Shown: positions 34,810 through 44,561 of the stretch, one piece after another
How the letters are laid out: each line of letters begins with the position of its first letter
Numbering within the stretch: position 1 is the stretch's first letter
DNA from: an uncultured Clostridia bacterium
Lineage (GTDB): Bacteria > Bacillota > Clostridia > TANB77 > CAG-508
Assembly (NCBI GenBank): GCA_944386325.1
Contig: CALXAP010000006.1
Location: forward strand, 1 to 64,000
Reading direction: 5' to 3'
Length of the DNA stretch: 64,000 nucleotides
Notes under the pieces: model-generated
What the model saw: the letters and a program-made list of their open reading frames with translations, nothing else
Told to the model about the DNA's origin: nothing
Database searches by the model: none
Program-made: the position numbers and the translations under genes

Positions 34810-34948
34810 TGGATTATATTTCCTTTGTTTTTCACTAGTAATCATGTTATCATTTATATATAAGAATTTATTTTTATTATTTATTATATAACTTAGTCTC
34901 ATATTATTATCTTTAAAATATATAAACGAAAGATGAGGTATTTAAACA

Positions 34949-35194
34949 ATGACTGAAAAATTTAAAAATATTTTTAAATTTGATGATAAGATATTAAAAA
35001 TTATAAAATATTGTTTTAGATTATCTATATTCATTTGCTGGACTTCTATAATAATAATGTTAATATATAATACATATTATATTTCTCACAATTTATACTT
35101 ATCAGGCATAATTTTATTTCAAACAAGTCTAACAATTGCTATTGGTTCAATAATCTCTGGAATTGTTATAAATACAATAAAAAATGGATACTAA
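34949..35194 (+). CDS. Small membrane protein, 81 aa, unknown
   Basis: Two hydrophobic segments (about residues 25-45 and 52-72) follow a Lys/Asp-rich N-terminus; no family is recognised. AGG lies 10 nt before the ATG, a weak site. Its final codons form part of a 20-bp terminator stem, which supports a real transcription unit. It stands alone between rpsT and the repeat copy C. Confidence 0.55.
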   Translation: MTEKFKNIFKFDDKILKIIKYCFRLSIFICWTSIIIMLIYNTYYISHNLYLSGIILFQTSLTIAIGSIISGIVINTIKNGY

Positions 35195-35216
35195 TATATC
35201 CATTTTTTATTGTATT
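35171..35216 (+). terminator. Terminator of the small membrane protein gene
   Basis: 20-bp perfect stem (35171-35190 with 35197-35216) with TGGATA/TATCCA at the top, overlapping the last codons and stop of the gene. Confidence 0.75.
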
Positions 35217-35245
35217 ATTACTATTCACAGCACATAAAATATAAA

Positions 35246-35375
35246 AAGAATTTGATATAATAATATTGATTATTCACATCTAATCTAAAATTTATATGTT
35301 TAATTTATTGAGAAATAGCTTTGTTGGGCTGGCGAACACTGTTCGCCCCTACAGCTGCTCTATTTTTATTATTTT
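35246..35375. repeat. Dispersed intergenic hairpin repeat, copy C (long form)
   Basis: Core TGGCGAACACTGTTCGCCC at 35330-35348 (first G of the stem changed to T), followed by CCTACAGC. The long left flank, including CACATCTAATCTAAAA and TATTGAGAAATAGCTTTGTTG, is shared with copy B 12.8 kb away. Confidence 0.88.
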
Positions 35376-35511
35376 ATAAAAAGACTAAAAAGCCTAAGGG
35401 TGGGGGCGAAAATAAAATCCACCAAATGGGGTATGGCCCATTTTGAGCCGAAAAATTTATAAAATATTATTATATCCAAATCATATACCGTGAATTTTAA
35501 CATTGTATCTA

Positions 35512-36951
35512 TTATTTATTTAATTCTTCTAAAAACATCTTATTTAGCATTCCTGGGTTTGCTTTTCCCTTTGTAGCTTTCATTGCTTGTCCAACTAAAT
35601 ATCCAAGAGCCTTATCTTTTCCAGCTTTATAATCATTAACTGATTTCTCATTTTCGCTAAGTACTTTTTTTACTACTTCTTTTATAGCACCTTCATCTGA
35701 AATTTGTATCCATCCGTTTTTTTCTATTATTTTATTAGGATCTTCTGGTTTTTCAAACATTTCAGCTAAAACTTTTTTTGCTATACTAGAACTAATTGTT
35801 CCTTTATCTATTAATTTAACAAGTTCACCCAATTGCTGTGCTGTAAAAGGTATTTCCTCTGGTTCTAACTCTTTTTCATTTAAGAATTTTGTTATATCTG
35901 TCATTATAAAATTACTAACTGTTTTTGGATTATTGCAAACTTCAACTGCTTCTTCTAATAAATCAGACAAATATTTTGATGCAGTAATTAATCTTGAATC
36001 ATATTCTGGCAATTTATACTCTTCCATGTATCTTTTTTTTCTACTGTCTGGAAGTTCTGGTAAATTACTTTTTATATTATTTATATATTCATCAGAAATT
36101 TTAATAGCAACTAAATCTGGATCAGGGAAATATCTATAATCTTGTGCATTCTCCTTATCTCTCATAGAAAATGTTTTTCCAGAAATATCATCCCATCTTA
36201 GACTTTCTTGCTCTACTTCTCCACCACTTTCTATAACATCAATTTGTCTATTCGATTCATACTCAATAGCTCTTAAAATAGACTTAAATGAATTCATATT
36301 TTTCATTTCTGTTCTTGTTCCAAACTCTTTACTACCCTTTTTTCTTACAGATACATTTACATCTGCTCTTAAAGAACCTTCTTGCATTTTACAATCAGAA
36401 ACTTCTATATATTCTAATATTGATTTTAATTTTCTCAAATAACTTTCTACTTCTTCTTTTGATCTTAAATCTGGTTTAGAAACTATTTCTATTAAAGGTA
36501 CTCCTGCTCTGTTTAAATCTACAAAACTTCCTCTTCCATATTCATCATGATTTAGCTTTCCTGCATCTTCTTCAATATGAATTCTCTCTATTCTTATTGA
36601 TTTTGTTCCCTCTTCAGTTTCTATATCTATATGTCCATCTACACAAAGTGGCATATCAAATTGTGATATTTGGTATGCTTTTGGTAAATCTGGATAGAAA
36701 TAATTTTTTCTATCATTTTTGCTAGTTCTAGCAATATCACAATTAGTTGCAAGTCCAGCTTTTACTGCATATTCTACAACCTTTTCATTTAATACTGGTA
36801 ATGTACCTGGCATAGCCATACATATAGGACAACAATGTGTGTTTGGCTCTCCTCCAAATTCTGTTGGACATGAGCAAAATATTTTTGTCTTTGTTGAAAG
36901 TTCACTATGTACTTCTAGTCCCATAACAATTTCATAATCTTCTCTTGCCAT
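35512..36951 (-). CDS. gatB: Asp/Glu-tRNA amidotransferase subunit B
   Basis: GatB binds the misacylated tRNA and phosphorylates the side chain before amidation. The 479-aa protein has G-L-E-V-H-S-E-L-S-T-K-T-K-I-F-C near the start, the Cys residues C-S-C-P and C-C-P-I-C for zinc, R-A-D-V-N-V-S-V-R, and the C-terminal YqeY-like tail with G-K-A-N-P-G-M-L. ATG 36951 lies 6 nt after AAGGAGTG; an earlier GTG overlaps that site. Last gene of gatCAB, 12 bp after gatA. Confidence 0.97.
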   Translation of the reverse strand: MAREDYEIVMGLEVHSELSTKTKIFCSCPTEFGGEPNTHCCPICMAMPGTLPVLNEKVVEYAVKAGLATNCDIARTSKNDRKNYFYPDLPKAYQISQFDMPLCVDGHIDIETEEGTKSIRIERIHIEEDAGKLNHDEYGRGSFVDLNRAGVPLIEIVSKPDLRSKEEVESYLRKLKSILEYIEVSDCKMQEGSLRADVNVSVRKKGSKEFGTRTEMKNMNSFKSILRAIEYESNRQIDVIESGGEVEQESLRWDDISGKTFSMRDKENAQDYRYFPDPDLVAIKISDEYINNIKSNLPELPDSRKKRYMEEYKLPEYDSRLITASKYLSDLLEEAVEVCNNPKTVSNFIMTDITKFLNEKELEPEEIPFTAQQLGELVKLIDKGTISSSIAKKVLAEMFEKPEDPNKIIEKNGWIQISDEGAIKEVVKKVLSENEKSVNDYKAGKDKALGYLVGQAMKATKGKANPGMLNKMFLEELNK

Positions 36952-36963
36952 ATTATTCACTCC

Positions 36964-38433
36964 TTATTTTTTAAATGTTGGTTTATATTTTTCTCTAAAT
37001 TTAGTTTCTTGCTCATAAGTAAATGCTGCTTTTAATATTTTTTCTTCTTCAAAATGATTTCCTATTAATTGGCATCCTATCGGCATACCATTACTATCTA
37101 CTCCACATGGTATAGATATTGCTGGAACACCTCCTATATTTATAGATACAGTACAAATATCTGCTAAATACATTTCTAATGGATTATTAGACCTTGTACC
37201 AATTTCAAAAGCAACAGTTGGAGATGTTGGAGTTAATAATATATCATATTTTTCAAATAACTTCTTAAACTCATTTTTTACAACCTGTCTAACTTTTAAT
37301 GCTTTTTTATAATATGCATCATAATATCCAGAACTTAACACATATGTTCCCAATATTATTCTTCTTTTTACTTCTTTTCCAAAACCTTCACTTCTAGAAT
37401 TTTTATAAATGTCTGTTAAATTGCTAAAATTTTCTGTTCTATAACCATATCTTATACCATCAAATCTTCCTAAATTAGAACTTGCTTCTGCACAAGCAAT
37501 TATATAATATGTAGCTAAAGCATAATCTGTAACACTTATAGAACATTCCTCAACAATTGCACCCATTTTTTCATATTCTTTAGCAACATTCATAACTGCA
37601 TTTTTAACTTCTGGATTTATACCCTCACCAAAATATTCTTTTGGTAATCCTATTTTCAATCCCTTTACATCTCTAATTAAGCTTTTTGTATAATCTTTTT
37701 TCTCAACCTTTGCAGATGTAGAGTCCATTTCATCATGCCCTGCAATAATATTTAATAAAATTGCACTATCTGTTACATCCTTTGTAATAGGTCCAATTTG
37801 ATCAAGTGATGATGCAAAAGCTACAAGACCAAATCTTGAAACTAATCCATATGTTGGTTTTAATCCTACTGTACCACAAAAAGCTGATGGCTGTCTTATA
37901 GAACCTCCTGTGTCGCTTCCCAATGCCCATGGAACCATTCCTGCTGCAACAGCAGCTGCTGATCCACCACTAGAACCTCCTGGAACCCTTTTCAAATCCC
38001 ATGGATTTGAAGTTTTCTTAAAATAAGAATATTCTGTAGAAGCTCCCATAGCAAATTCATCCATATTTAATTTTCCTAGCATTATCATATTTTCCTTATT
38101 AATCTTATTCATAACAGTTGCATCATATGGAGAAACAAAATTTTCAAGCATTTTTGAACTACAAGTTGTTTTTACATTTTTCGTACATATATTATCTTTT
38201 ATTCCGATAGGTATTCCAGATAATTTAGAAACCTCTTTTCCATTTTTTATATCATCATCTATTTTTTTAGCTTTTTCTACTGCATCCTCATCTGTTATTG
38301 TTACAAATGCTTTTACTTCATTTTCTTTTTCATTTATTCTTTCTATATAACTTTTATTTATCTCCTCTAAAGTTATTTCTTTATTTTTTAATTTATCTAA
38401 TAATTCATGTACAGTTAAATCATATAAATCCAT
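36964..38433 (-). CDS. gatA: Asp/Glu-tRNA amidotransferase subunit A
   Basis: This 489-aa amidase-signature enzyme releases ammonia from glutamine and delivers it to GatB. The catalytic Lys lies in [12 protein letters not shown], the cis-Ser and nucleophilic Ser in [13 protein letters not shown] and [12 protein letters not shown], about residues 155-180. It starts at ATG 38433 after AGGAGGGG, 13 bp past gatC. Confidence 0.97.
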   Translation of the reverse strand: MDLYDLTVHELLDKLKNKEITLEEINKSYIERINEKENEVKAFVTITDEDAVEKAKKIDDDIKNGKEVSKLSGIPIGIKDNICTKNVKTTCSSKMLENFVSPYDATVMNKINKENMIMLGKLNMDEFAMGASTEYSYFKKTSNPWDLKRVPGGSSGGSAAAVAAGMVPWALGSDTGGSIRQPSAFCGTVGLKPTYGLVSRFGLVAFASSLDQIGPITKDVTDSAILLNIIAGHDEMDSTSAKVEKKDYTKSLIRDVKGLKIGLPKEYFGEGINPEVKNAVMNVAKEYEKMGAIVEECSISVTDYALATYYIIACAEASSNLGRFDGIRYGYRTENFSNLTDIYKNSRSEGFGKEVKRRIILGTYVLSSGYYDAYYKKALKVRQVVKNEFKKLFEKYDILLTPTSPTVAFEIGTRSNNPLEMYLADICTVSINIGGVPAISIPCGVDSNGMPIGCQLIGNHFEEEKILKAAFTYEQETKFREKYKPTFKK

Positions 38434-38446
38434 ATTACCCCTCCTA

Positions 38447-38734
38447 TTATTTTATTACTTTTGGTATTTTAAACATTCCGTCTTCTTGAGATGGGGCATT
38501 TTTCAATAATTCTTCTCTATTTCCAAAAGCTTTTACTTCATCTTTTCTAAAGACATTATAGTTTTCTTCTAAACTTGCTAACTCATCAATATTATCTGTA
38601 TTTACATTATTAACAGTATTTGCAAATGTTAGAATTTCCTCCATATCATTTGTATACTTGTCTATCTCCTCATCTGTTAAACTTAAATTTGCAAGTTTTG
38701 CAATATGTATAATTTCTTCTCTGTTTATTTGCAT
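38447..38734 (-). CDS. gatC: Asp/Glu-tRNA amidotransferase subunit C
   Basis: This 95-aa helper subunit tethers GatA to GatB. It starts [20 protein letters not shown] and ends with an [11 protein letters not shown] tail typical of the family. ATG 38734 follows AATGGAGGTC; the ATG within that site and two earlier ones are not used. It heads gatCAB and carries a structured leader related to that of spoIVA. Confidence 0.95.
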   Translation of the reverse strand: MQINREEIIHIAKLANLSLTDEEIDKYTNDMEEILTFANTVNNVNTDNIDELASLEENYNVFRKDEVKAFGNREELLKNAPSQEDGMFKIPKVIK

Positions 38735-38870
38735 AAAGACCTCCATTCTAGCAATTATATGCTCTAACAAAATTTTAATTAAAAACCTCTAAATTTAGAA
38801 GGTTTTTATTAGCAATCCCAAAACTCTTATGAATTTTGAGGGTGAAAAAGCGATTGTAATGTAAGTAGTG
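38735..38870 (-). promoter_or_regulatory. gatC leader: hairpin with terminator-like stem, related to spoIVA leader
   Basis: The leader contains CCTCAAAA/TTTTGGG, then a strong stem AAAAACCTTCTAA/TTAGAGGTTTTT (38780-38809) with a T-rich tail. Next is a TTAGAGCA-TATAAT-TGCT element directly before AATGGAGG. The middle stem plus T-run is an intrinsic terminator upstream of the gene, suggesting attenuation. No T-box consensus (TGG antiterminator bulge) was found. Confidence 0.5.
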
Positions 38871-38988
38871 AAAAACTTATTTTTTACTGTTTACATCATC
38901 TCTCTATCAATTCAATGCAAATTATTATATAATTATTTACCAAAAAAAACAAGTATTTTTAATTTTTTATTTTACATTCAACTCAAAA

Positions 38989-39013
38989 AGTGCTGATAAT
39001 ATTTATCAACACT
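38989..39013 (-). terminator. Terminator of agrBD
   Basis: AGTGCTGATAA (38989-38999) pairs with TTATCAACACT (39003-39013) with one mismatch/G-U; T5 follows on the minus strand, about 30 bp past the agrD stop. Confidence 0.7.
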
Positions 39014-39041
39014 CTTTTATATCTACTATTATGTATATTTA

Positions 39042-39161
39042 CTAATCTTTTTTTATTAAAGATGCTGGCATTTTTGGTTGATGAAATAACCCCAATATCC
39101 AACATGTTGTATTTGTTGTTCTAGCATATTTTTCTGCTACTTTTGCTAATAATTTTAACAT
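39042..39161 (-). CDS. agrD: AgrD-like cyclic lactone autoinducer peptide precursor
   Basis: The 39-aa precursor starts at ATG 39161 after AAGGAGG. It has an amphipathic N-terminal leader (M-L-K-L-L-A-K-V-A-E-K-Y-A-R), a Cys20 in T-T-C-W-I-L-G-L-F, and the conserved C-terminal recognition tail H-Q-P-K-M-P-A-S-L. AgrB cuts behind the signal and closes a thiolactone on the Cys. The exact ring (5 residues C-W-I-L-G or up to 7) is not certain; typical AIP rings are 5. It follows agrB by 75 bp, with an ATATGATAT hairpin between them. Confidence 0.88.
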   Translation of the reverse strand: MLKLLAKVAEKYARTTNTTCWILGLFHQPKMPASLIKKD

Positions 39162-39236
39162 ATAATTTTCCTCCTTAAAATTTTTATATACTTACTTATA
39201 TGATATCTACCGGTTTAATATCATATAAAATTGTAA

Positions 39237-39848
39237 TTAATTATTATAAACTTCATGACCATATTTATTATTTGTAATTTTATAAGCTAATCTAGATATA
39301 ATTAAGCTTTGAAATAACATACCAAAAATAATCATATTAGAAATAACGCTATCTTGTATAATACAAGCTATTACCAAACTAATTGTTAATGCTATATATG
39401 ATAGTTTTTGTTTTTTACTTCTTTCTTTTTTACTAATTATAGGTACATTTTCTGTATCAGCTGGTGCATATAGTTTACACATTGCTATTCCAAAAATCCA
39501 TATAAATAATATAATAATATATTTTATATAAACTGGTTCCAAAACAATCATTTTACTTAACATTACATCACCACAATAAAATAAAGTTGTTCCAACTATA
39601 CAGCCCAAATGAGATTTTAGATGTAATCCACCAGAAAAAACTTTATATGGTAATATTAAAATAAATGCTAAGAGTGTGAGCCACCCCACTCCAAGAAGAA
39701 ATGCAATAAGTATTAGTACAAAAATTTTTGGTATTTCTCCTATTACAATTTGTAAACCATAGTTAATTATCTCAGCTTTTTCATCATCTATATCTGGTAA
39801 TTTTTTTCTTATTCTATTAGTTAAATAAAAACAAATTTTTTCAATCAT
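39237..39848 (-). CDS. agrB: AgrB accessory gene regulator protease
   Basis: This 203-aa integral membrane Cys endopeptidase processes and exports AgrD. Catalytic His76 and Cys83 lie in S-G-G-L-H-L-K-S-H-L-G-C, and A-P-A-D-T-E-N-V-P-I near residue 130 is the usual cytoplasmic loop. About six hydrophobic segments. It pairs with agrD downstream, but no agrC kinase or agrA regulator lies in the window, so sensing must be encoded elsewhere or be lost. Confidence 0.93.
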   Translation of the reverse strand: MIEKICFYLTNRIRKKLPDIDDEKAEIINYGLQIVIGEIPKIFVLILIAFLLGVGWLTLLAFILILPYKVFSGGLHLKSHLGCIVGTTLFYCGDVMLSKMIVLEPVYIKYIIILFIWIFGIAMCKLYAPADTENVPIISKKERSKKQKLSYIALTISLVIACIIQDSVISNMIIFGMLFQSLIISRLAYKITNNKYGHEVYNN

Positions 39849-39991
39849 TATATACCTCTTCTTAACTTGTTTTTATTTTATATTAAAAAATACTAATAAA
39901 TATTTTTTATATATGAAGATATCTAAAAAGTTTATATAAATATAATTTTTTCATTTCACATATATTTTCTCTATTTTCATAAAATTAATGT

Positions 39992-40029
39992 AAAAAAATA
40001 ATATTAGATTTTTTCTAATATTATTTTTT
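39992..40029 (-). terminator. Terminator of the rluA-type gene
   Basis: Near-perfect stem AAAAAATAATATTAGA/TCTAATATTATTTTTT just past the stop. Confidence 0.75.
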
Positions 40030-40032
40030 TAT

Positions 40033-40719
40033 TTATATTTCTTTTATATCCTCTAATATTTTCCAACTTTTCTCGAATTTTGGTAATACTTTAAAGGTTA
40101 ATTCTTTTTTACTAATTGGATGTATAAAACTAATTTTATATGCCCATAAATTTATTTGTTTACCTTTTCCACGTGTTCCATATTTATTATCTCCATAAAT
40201 ACTATGACCTCTACTTGCTAATTGTACTCTTATTTGATGATGTCTACCTGTATATAAATTTATTTTTAAAACAGATAAATTTATATCTTTACTATATTTT
40301 AATACTTTATATTCCAATTTAGCATATTTAGCATTTTTCTTATTTTTATCTACTACTTTTGATAAATTATTTTTTTCATTTTTTAAAAGATAGTCTTCTA
40401 AAATATCATTTTCTTTTTCCCATTTTCCATCTGTAACAACTAAGTATTCTTTTTTAAAATCCTTATTTCTTACCTGCTCACTTAATCTTGAAGCTGCTTT
40501 TGATGTCTTAGCAAATACCATAACTCCACCAACAGGTCTATCTAATCTATGTACCAATCCCAAATAAACATTACCTGGTTTATTATATTTTTCTTTTATA
40601 TATTCCTTTATTATTGTTAACATATCTATATCACCAGTTTTGTCTTGCTGTGATGGTATATTTACTGGTTTTTCTACTACTATAATATGATTATCTTCAT
40701 ATATTACATTTAACTTCAT
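40033..40719 (-). CDS. RluA-family pseudouridine synthase
   Basis: The 228-aa enzyme isomerises uridines in rRNA or tRNA. The catalytic Asp60 is in V-H-R-L-D-R-P-V-G-G-V-M-V-F and a later G-R-H-H-Q-I-R-V-Q-L box binds RNA. There is no S4 domain, unlike RluD, so it resembles short RluA/YlyB-type members; the target site cannot be read. ATG 40719 follows GGGAGAA and overlaps the stop of the upstream methyltransferase; the earlier in-frame ATGs are inside that gene. Confidence 0.9.
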   Translation of the reverse strand: MKLNVIYEDNHIIVVEKPVNIPSQQDKTGDIDMLTIIKEYIKEKYNKPGNVYLGLVHRLDRPVGGVMVFAKTSKAASRLSEQVRNKDFKKEYLVVTDGKWEKENDILEDYLLKNEKNNLSKVVDKNKKNAKYAKLEYKVLKYSKDINLSVLKINLYTGRHHQIRVQLASRGHSIYGDNKYGTRGKGKQINLWAYKISFIHPISKKELTFKVLPKFEKSWKILEDIKEI

Positions 40720-40721
40720 AA

Positions 40722-41582
40722 TTATTTTTTCTCCCAGCGACCATAAATTCCACATGGTAATACTAATTTTGAATTTTTCATTGGTAAACCGATTTCACCA
40801 AAAGAAATAATACCCTTTTGTTTTATATTCATATTTAACAAATTACCAAGTACTGCTGATGATATTCCTGTTGTATACGAATTAATCAGGAAAAATAATG
40901 GATCTTTTGATAATACACCTATACATAAATTAACTAAATCAGCTATATTTTCTTCAAACTTCCATATCTCACCTTTAGTACCTCTTCCATATGATGGTGG
41001 ATCCATTATTATAGCATCATATTTATTACCTCTTCTTATTTCTCTTTGTATAAATTTAACAACATCATCAACTATATATCTAACTTTCCTATCTTGTAAT
41101 TTTGAAGATATAACATTTTCCTTTGCCCAAGATACCATTCCTTTAGAACTATCAACATGACATACTTCTGCTCCAGCCTTAAGACATGCTACTGTAGCTC
41201 CTCCAGTATATGCAAACAAGTTTAATACTTTTATATTTCTTTTTTCAGATTTTATTTTATCCATACACCAATTCCAATTTACTGCTTGTTCTGGAAATAA
41301 ACCAGTATGTTTAAATCCCATAAGCTTTATGTTAAAAACTAAATCTTGATATTTTATTTTCCAACTATTTGGTACATTATTTTTATATTTCCAAGCTCCT
41401 CCACCTTTTGAACTTCTATTATATATTGCATCATATTTTTTCCATTCATTAGAAAAAGTTTTTTCTTTCCATATAATTTGTGGATCTGGTCTAATTAATC
41501 TAAAATTTCCCCATCTTTCTAGTTTTTCTCCATTTGCCATATCTATAATTTCATAGTCTGTCCAATTATTTGCTATATTCAT
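40722..41582 (-). CDS. SAM-dependent rRNA methyltransferase (RlmI/PF10672 type)
   Basis: The 286-aa enzyme has the SAM-binding V-L-N-L-F-A-Y-T-G-G-A-T-V-A near residues 118-131 and the N/D-P-P-Y-type motif M-D-P-P-S-Y-G-R-G near 193-201. The family acts on bases in rRNA or on nucleotides in structured RNA; RlmI-like members methylate 23S cytosine, but the N-terminal PUA domain of RlmI is absent, so the substrate is uncertain. Followed by, and overlapping, a pseudouridine synthase, another RNA-modification gene. Confidence 0.85.
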   Translation of the reverse strand: MNIANNWTDYEIIDMANGEKLERWGNFRLIRPDPQIIWKEKTFSNEWKKYDAIYNRSSKGGGAWKYKNNVPNSWKIKYQDLVFNIKLMGFKHTGLFPEQAVNWNWCMDKIKSEKRNIKVLNLFAYTGGATVACLKAGAEVCHVDSSKGMVSWAKENVISSKLQDRKVRYIVDDVVKFIQREIRRGNKYDAIIMDPPSYGRGTKGEIWKFEENIADLVNLCIGVLSKDPLFFLINSYTTGISSAVLGNLLNMNIKQKGIISFGEIGLPMKNSKLVLPCGIYGRWEKK

Positions 41583-41585
41583 ATA

Positions 41586-42440
41586 TTATTTCCCCTTTAT
41601 ATATTCTACAACATCCATAATACTTTCTTTTGGTGTTGAAGCACCTGCCATTATACCAACTTTACTTACATTTTCTATTTCATGTATTTCATCTTTTGTT
41701 TCAATCCATATTGTATTTTCACAATTTGATTTTGCAATATTGTATAATTTTTCTGTATTAGAACTATTTTTTCCACCTATAATTATCATCATATCTACAT
41801 TTTTAGAAATATCATCAGTTTCTTTTTGTCTTATAACAGTAGCATTACATATTGTATTTATAACCTCTATTTCATATTCTTTACCAATATCATCTTTTAT
41901 TTTGTGAACTAAATTATTAAATTTTTCAAAATTAAAGGTAGTTTGCGCTATAATTACCACCTTTTTTAAACCTGTTTTCTTAAAATTTTTTATAGCCTCA
42001 TTTATATCATCTTCATTTAGAATAACACTTGCATTTTCTCTGCAAAATCCACATATTCCAACAATTTCTGGATGTTCCTTTTTTCCAATTACAAAAATAT
42101 AATTACCTTTATTTACAAAATCACTAACAAGATTATGTATTCTTAAAACACTTTTACATGTTAAATCTACAATATTTAAATTTTTTTCTTTAGCAATCTC
42201 GTATATTTTTGGTGGAACTCCATGAGCTCTAAATATTACAGTTGAATTATCAGGTATATCTTTTATGTTTTCCCTTACAATAAGACCTTTATTTTCTAGT
42301 TCATTCATAACTTGTCTATTATGTGTTAATTCTCCTAAAGCATATACTTTTTCATTCTTATTTAATTCATTTTTTGTATTATTAACTGCATTTTCTACCC
42401 CGAAACAAAAACCCGCTGTTTTTCCTAATATTACTTCCAT
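41586..42440 (-). CDS. ispH: 4-hydroxy-3-methylbut-2-enyl diphosphate reductase
   Basis: The 284-aa Fe-S enzyme catalyses the last step of the MEP isoprenoid pathway. Three cluster Cys residues are visible: G-F-C-F-G-V (Cys12), V-D-L-T-C-K-S (about 94) and N-T-I-C-N-A-T (about 197). The T-H-N-R-Q-V and A-H-G-V-P motifs and the E-S-I-M-D-V end are also typical. No fused S1/CMK module. It starts after GAGAGGATG, 18 bp past a small membrane protein gene. Confidence 0.96.
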   Translation of the reverse strand: MEVILGKTAGFCFGVENAVNNTKNELNKNEKVYALGELTHNRQVMNELENKGLIVRENIKDIPDNSTVIFRAHGVPPKIYEIAKEKNLNIVDLTCKSVLRIHNLVSDFVNKGNYIFVIGKKEHPEIVGICGFCRENASVILNEDDINEAIKNFKKTGLKKVVIIAQTTFNFEKFNNLVHKIKDDIGKEYEIEVINTICNATVIRQKETDDISKNVDMMIIIGGKNSSNTEKLYNIAKSNCENTIWIETKDEIHEIENVSKVGIMAGASTPKESIMDVVEYIKGK

Positions 42441-42458
42441 TAATACATCCTCTCTAAT

Positions 42459-42638
42459 TTATAAATTAACTAATATTTCAAAAAACTTTACAATTAAATA
42501 TATATTTAAAATCGAAAATAATAAAGTAAAAATAATTGTAAACAAAAATAATTTATTATTACCTGCCCATTTAATAAAACTATTTTTTCCTTTACTATTT
42601 ATTCTCCTTTCAATATATTTATCTTTTGCAAATTCCAT
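42459..42638 (-). CDS. Small membrane protein, 59 aa, unknown
   Basis: A clear ATG frame (42638) with AAAGGGGGAG upstream encodes a basic N-terminus (about 26 residues with E-R-R-I-N and K-W-A-G) followed by a hydrophobic segment of about 24 residues. It is the only gene in the 330-bp gap between uvrC and ispH and lies in the same direction. No family is recognised. Its strong ribosome-binding site and clean spacing make it a likely real gene. Confidence 0.65.
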   Translation of the reverse strand: MEFAKDKYIERRINSKGKNSFIKWAGNNKLFLFTIIFTLLFSILNIYLIVKFFEILVNL

Positions 42639-42770
42639 TCTAACTCCCCCTTTATATTATTATATATTCATAGGGGATATATTATATTCATTAATTTACA
42701 AATTTATTATAATAATCGTATTACATTATAACATAAATAATTTTTAATTTCGATTTTTTATTAATATATT

Positions 42771-44561
42771 CTACTTAATTGCCTCTTTTATATTTTCTGC
42801 AATTTTTCTTGTTATTCCATTTATTTTCATTATATCTTCAATATCCGCTTCCTTAATTTTATCTATACTACCAAATGTTTTTAACAATTCTTGTTTTCTC
42901 TTTTTGCCTATACCATCTATATCATCTAATATAGATTTAGACATCTCCTTATCTCTCAATTTTCTATGATATTCTATTGCAACATTATGAACTTCATCTT
43001 GAAAATTTGTAATTACCATCATTAATTTTTCTGAAATTTCTATTTCTCTTCTTTGTTCATCAATTAAAGCTCTTGTTCTATGTTTATCGTCTTTTACCAT
43101 ACCAAATACGGGTATATTTACATTTTCATATTTTTCTATAGCTCTTTTTATTGCTCTAATTTGGGTTATTCCACCATCTGCTAAAATTAAATCTGGTAAT
43201 TCTCCAAATCCTCCTTTTGGACTTTCTATAGAATGTTTTATCCTCCTTGTTACAACTTCTTCCATACATTTAGGATCATCTTGTCCAAATACATTTTTTA
43301 TTTTAAATCTCCTTGAAAGTTTTCTATTAACTATTCCATCTTTCATTACACACATTCCAGCAACAATAAATTGTCCAGATATATTAGATATATCAAAACT
43401 CTCTATTTTCCTTGGCATCTTACTTAGATTTAATTTTTCTTTTAATTCTAATAATATATCTGTTTTATCTTTTAATTTATTCTCTAAAGTAATTTGCGCA
43501 TTTTTTTCTGCTAATTCTACAAATCTTAATTTTTCTCCTCTCTGAGGTGTTTTTATTTCAACTTTCCTACCAGCTTTTTCCCCAAGCCATTGTTCTAATA
43601 ATTCTTTATCTTCTATTTCTTCTTGAATCATAATTTTTGAAGGCAAATCTGGTTTATCTATATAATATTGTTTTATAAAACCAGATAAAATATCACTATT
43701 TTCATCATCTTTAAAATCATCAAAATAATAATGCTCTCTTGCAATCATCTTACTTCCTCTTACAAAGAATATCTCAACACAAACAGACAATTTATTCTTA
43801 TACAATCCAATAACATCAATATTATTTTCTGTAATATTTGATACTTTTTGCTTTGTAGAAATTCTCTCAATTGCAATCATTCTATCTCTAACCTCTGCAG
43901 CTTTTTCAAATTCTTGTTTTTCAGATAATTCTACAATTTCTTCCTTTAAATTTTTTATTATTTTATCTGTTTTTCCTTCTAATAACATAATAATATCATC
44001 AATTTGTTTTCTATACTCTTCTACAGAAATATAGCCCATACAAGGTGCTGGACATTTTTTTATATGATAATTTAAACAAGGTCTTTTATTAGATTTAAAA
44101 TTTCTACATTGTCTAATTTTAAACCTATCTCTAATAAAATTAACCATTTCTCTAGCACTACCTGGATTTGCATATGGTCCAAAATATTTAGAACCATCAT
44201 TTATAATTCTTCTTGTTATAAATACATTTGGATAATCAGATTTAACATCTATTTTAATATATGGATATGTTTTATCATCTTTTAATAATACATTAAATTT
44301 TGGTCTATTTTCTTTTATTAAATTACACTCTAATATTAAAGCTTCTGCCTCATTATCTGTTACTATATATTCAAAATGGTCAATTAGTGAAACCATTTTC
44401 AAAATTCTTTGTGTTTTATTATTTTTCATAAAATACTGTCTTACTCTATTTTTTAAAGAAATAGCTTTTCCTACATATAAAATATTATCATCTTTATCTC
44501 TCATTATATATACACCAGATTTATCTGGTAGTTTTTTTAATTCTTCTTTTATATTAAACAT
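42771..44561 (-). CDS. uvrC: Excinuclease ABC subunit C
   Basis: This 596-aa protein makes both incisions in nucleotide excision repair. It has the N-terminal GIY-YIG nuclease (S-G-V-Y-I-M-R-D, I-L-Y-V-G-K-A), a UVR domain near 200-230, the RNase-H-like C-terminal nuclease (E-S-F-D-I-S-N, D-G-G-I-T-Q-I), and a helix-hairpin-helix pair at the end (I-D-G-I-G-K-K-R-K, I-N-G-I-T-R-K-I-A). ATG 44561 follows GGGAGGAA. Confidence 0.96.
   Translation of the reverse strand: MFNIKEELKKLPDKSGVYIMRDKDDNILYVGKAISLKNRVRQYFMKNNKTQRILKMVSLIDHFEYIVTDNEAEALILECNLIKENRPKFNVLLKDDKTYPYIKIDVKSDYPNVFITRRIINDGSKYFGPYANPGSAREMVNFIRDRFKIRQCRNFKSNKRPCLNYHIKKCPAPCMGYISVEEYRKQIDDIIMLLEGKTDKIIKNLKEEIVELSEKQEFEKAAEVRDRMIAIERISTKQKVSNITENNIDVIGLYKNKLSVCVEIFFVRGSKMIAREHYYFDDFKDDENSDILSGFIKQYYIDKPDLPSKIMIQEEIEDKELLEQWLGEKAGRKVEIKTPQRGEKLRFVELAEKNAQITLENKLKDKTDILLELKEKLNLSKMPRKIESFDISNISGQFIVAGMCVMKDGIVNRKLSRRFKIKNVFGQDDPKCMEEVVTRRIKHSIESPKGGFGELPDLILADGGITQIRAIKRAIEKYENVNIPVFGMVKDDKHRTRALIDEQRREIEISEKLMMVITNFQDEVHNVAIEYHRKLRDKEMSKSILDDIDGIGKKRKQELLKTFGSIDKIKEADIEDIMKINGITRKIAENIKEAIK

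Noticed and set aside
38735-38870. T-box riboswitch before gatCAB
   Set aside because: No TGG-type antiterminator bulge or specifier loop is visible and the leader is short.
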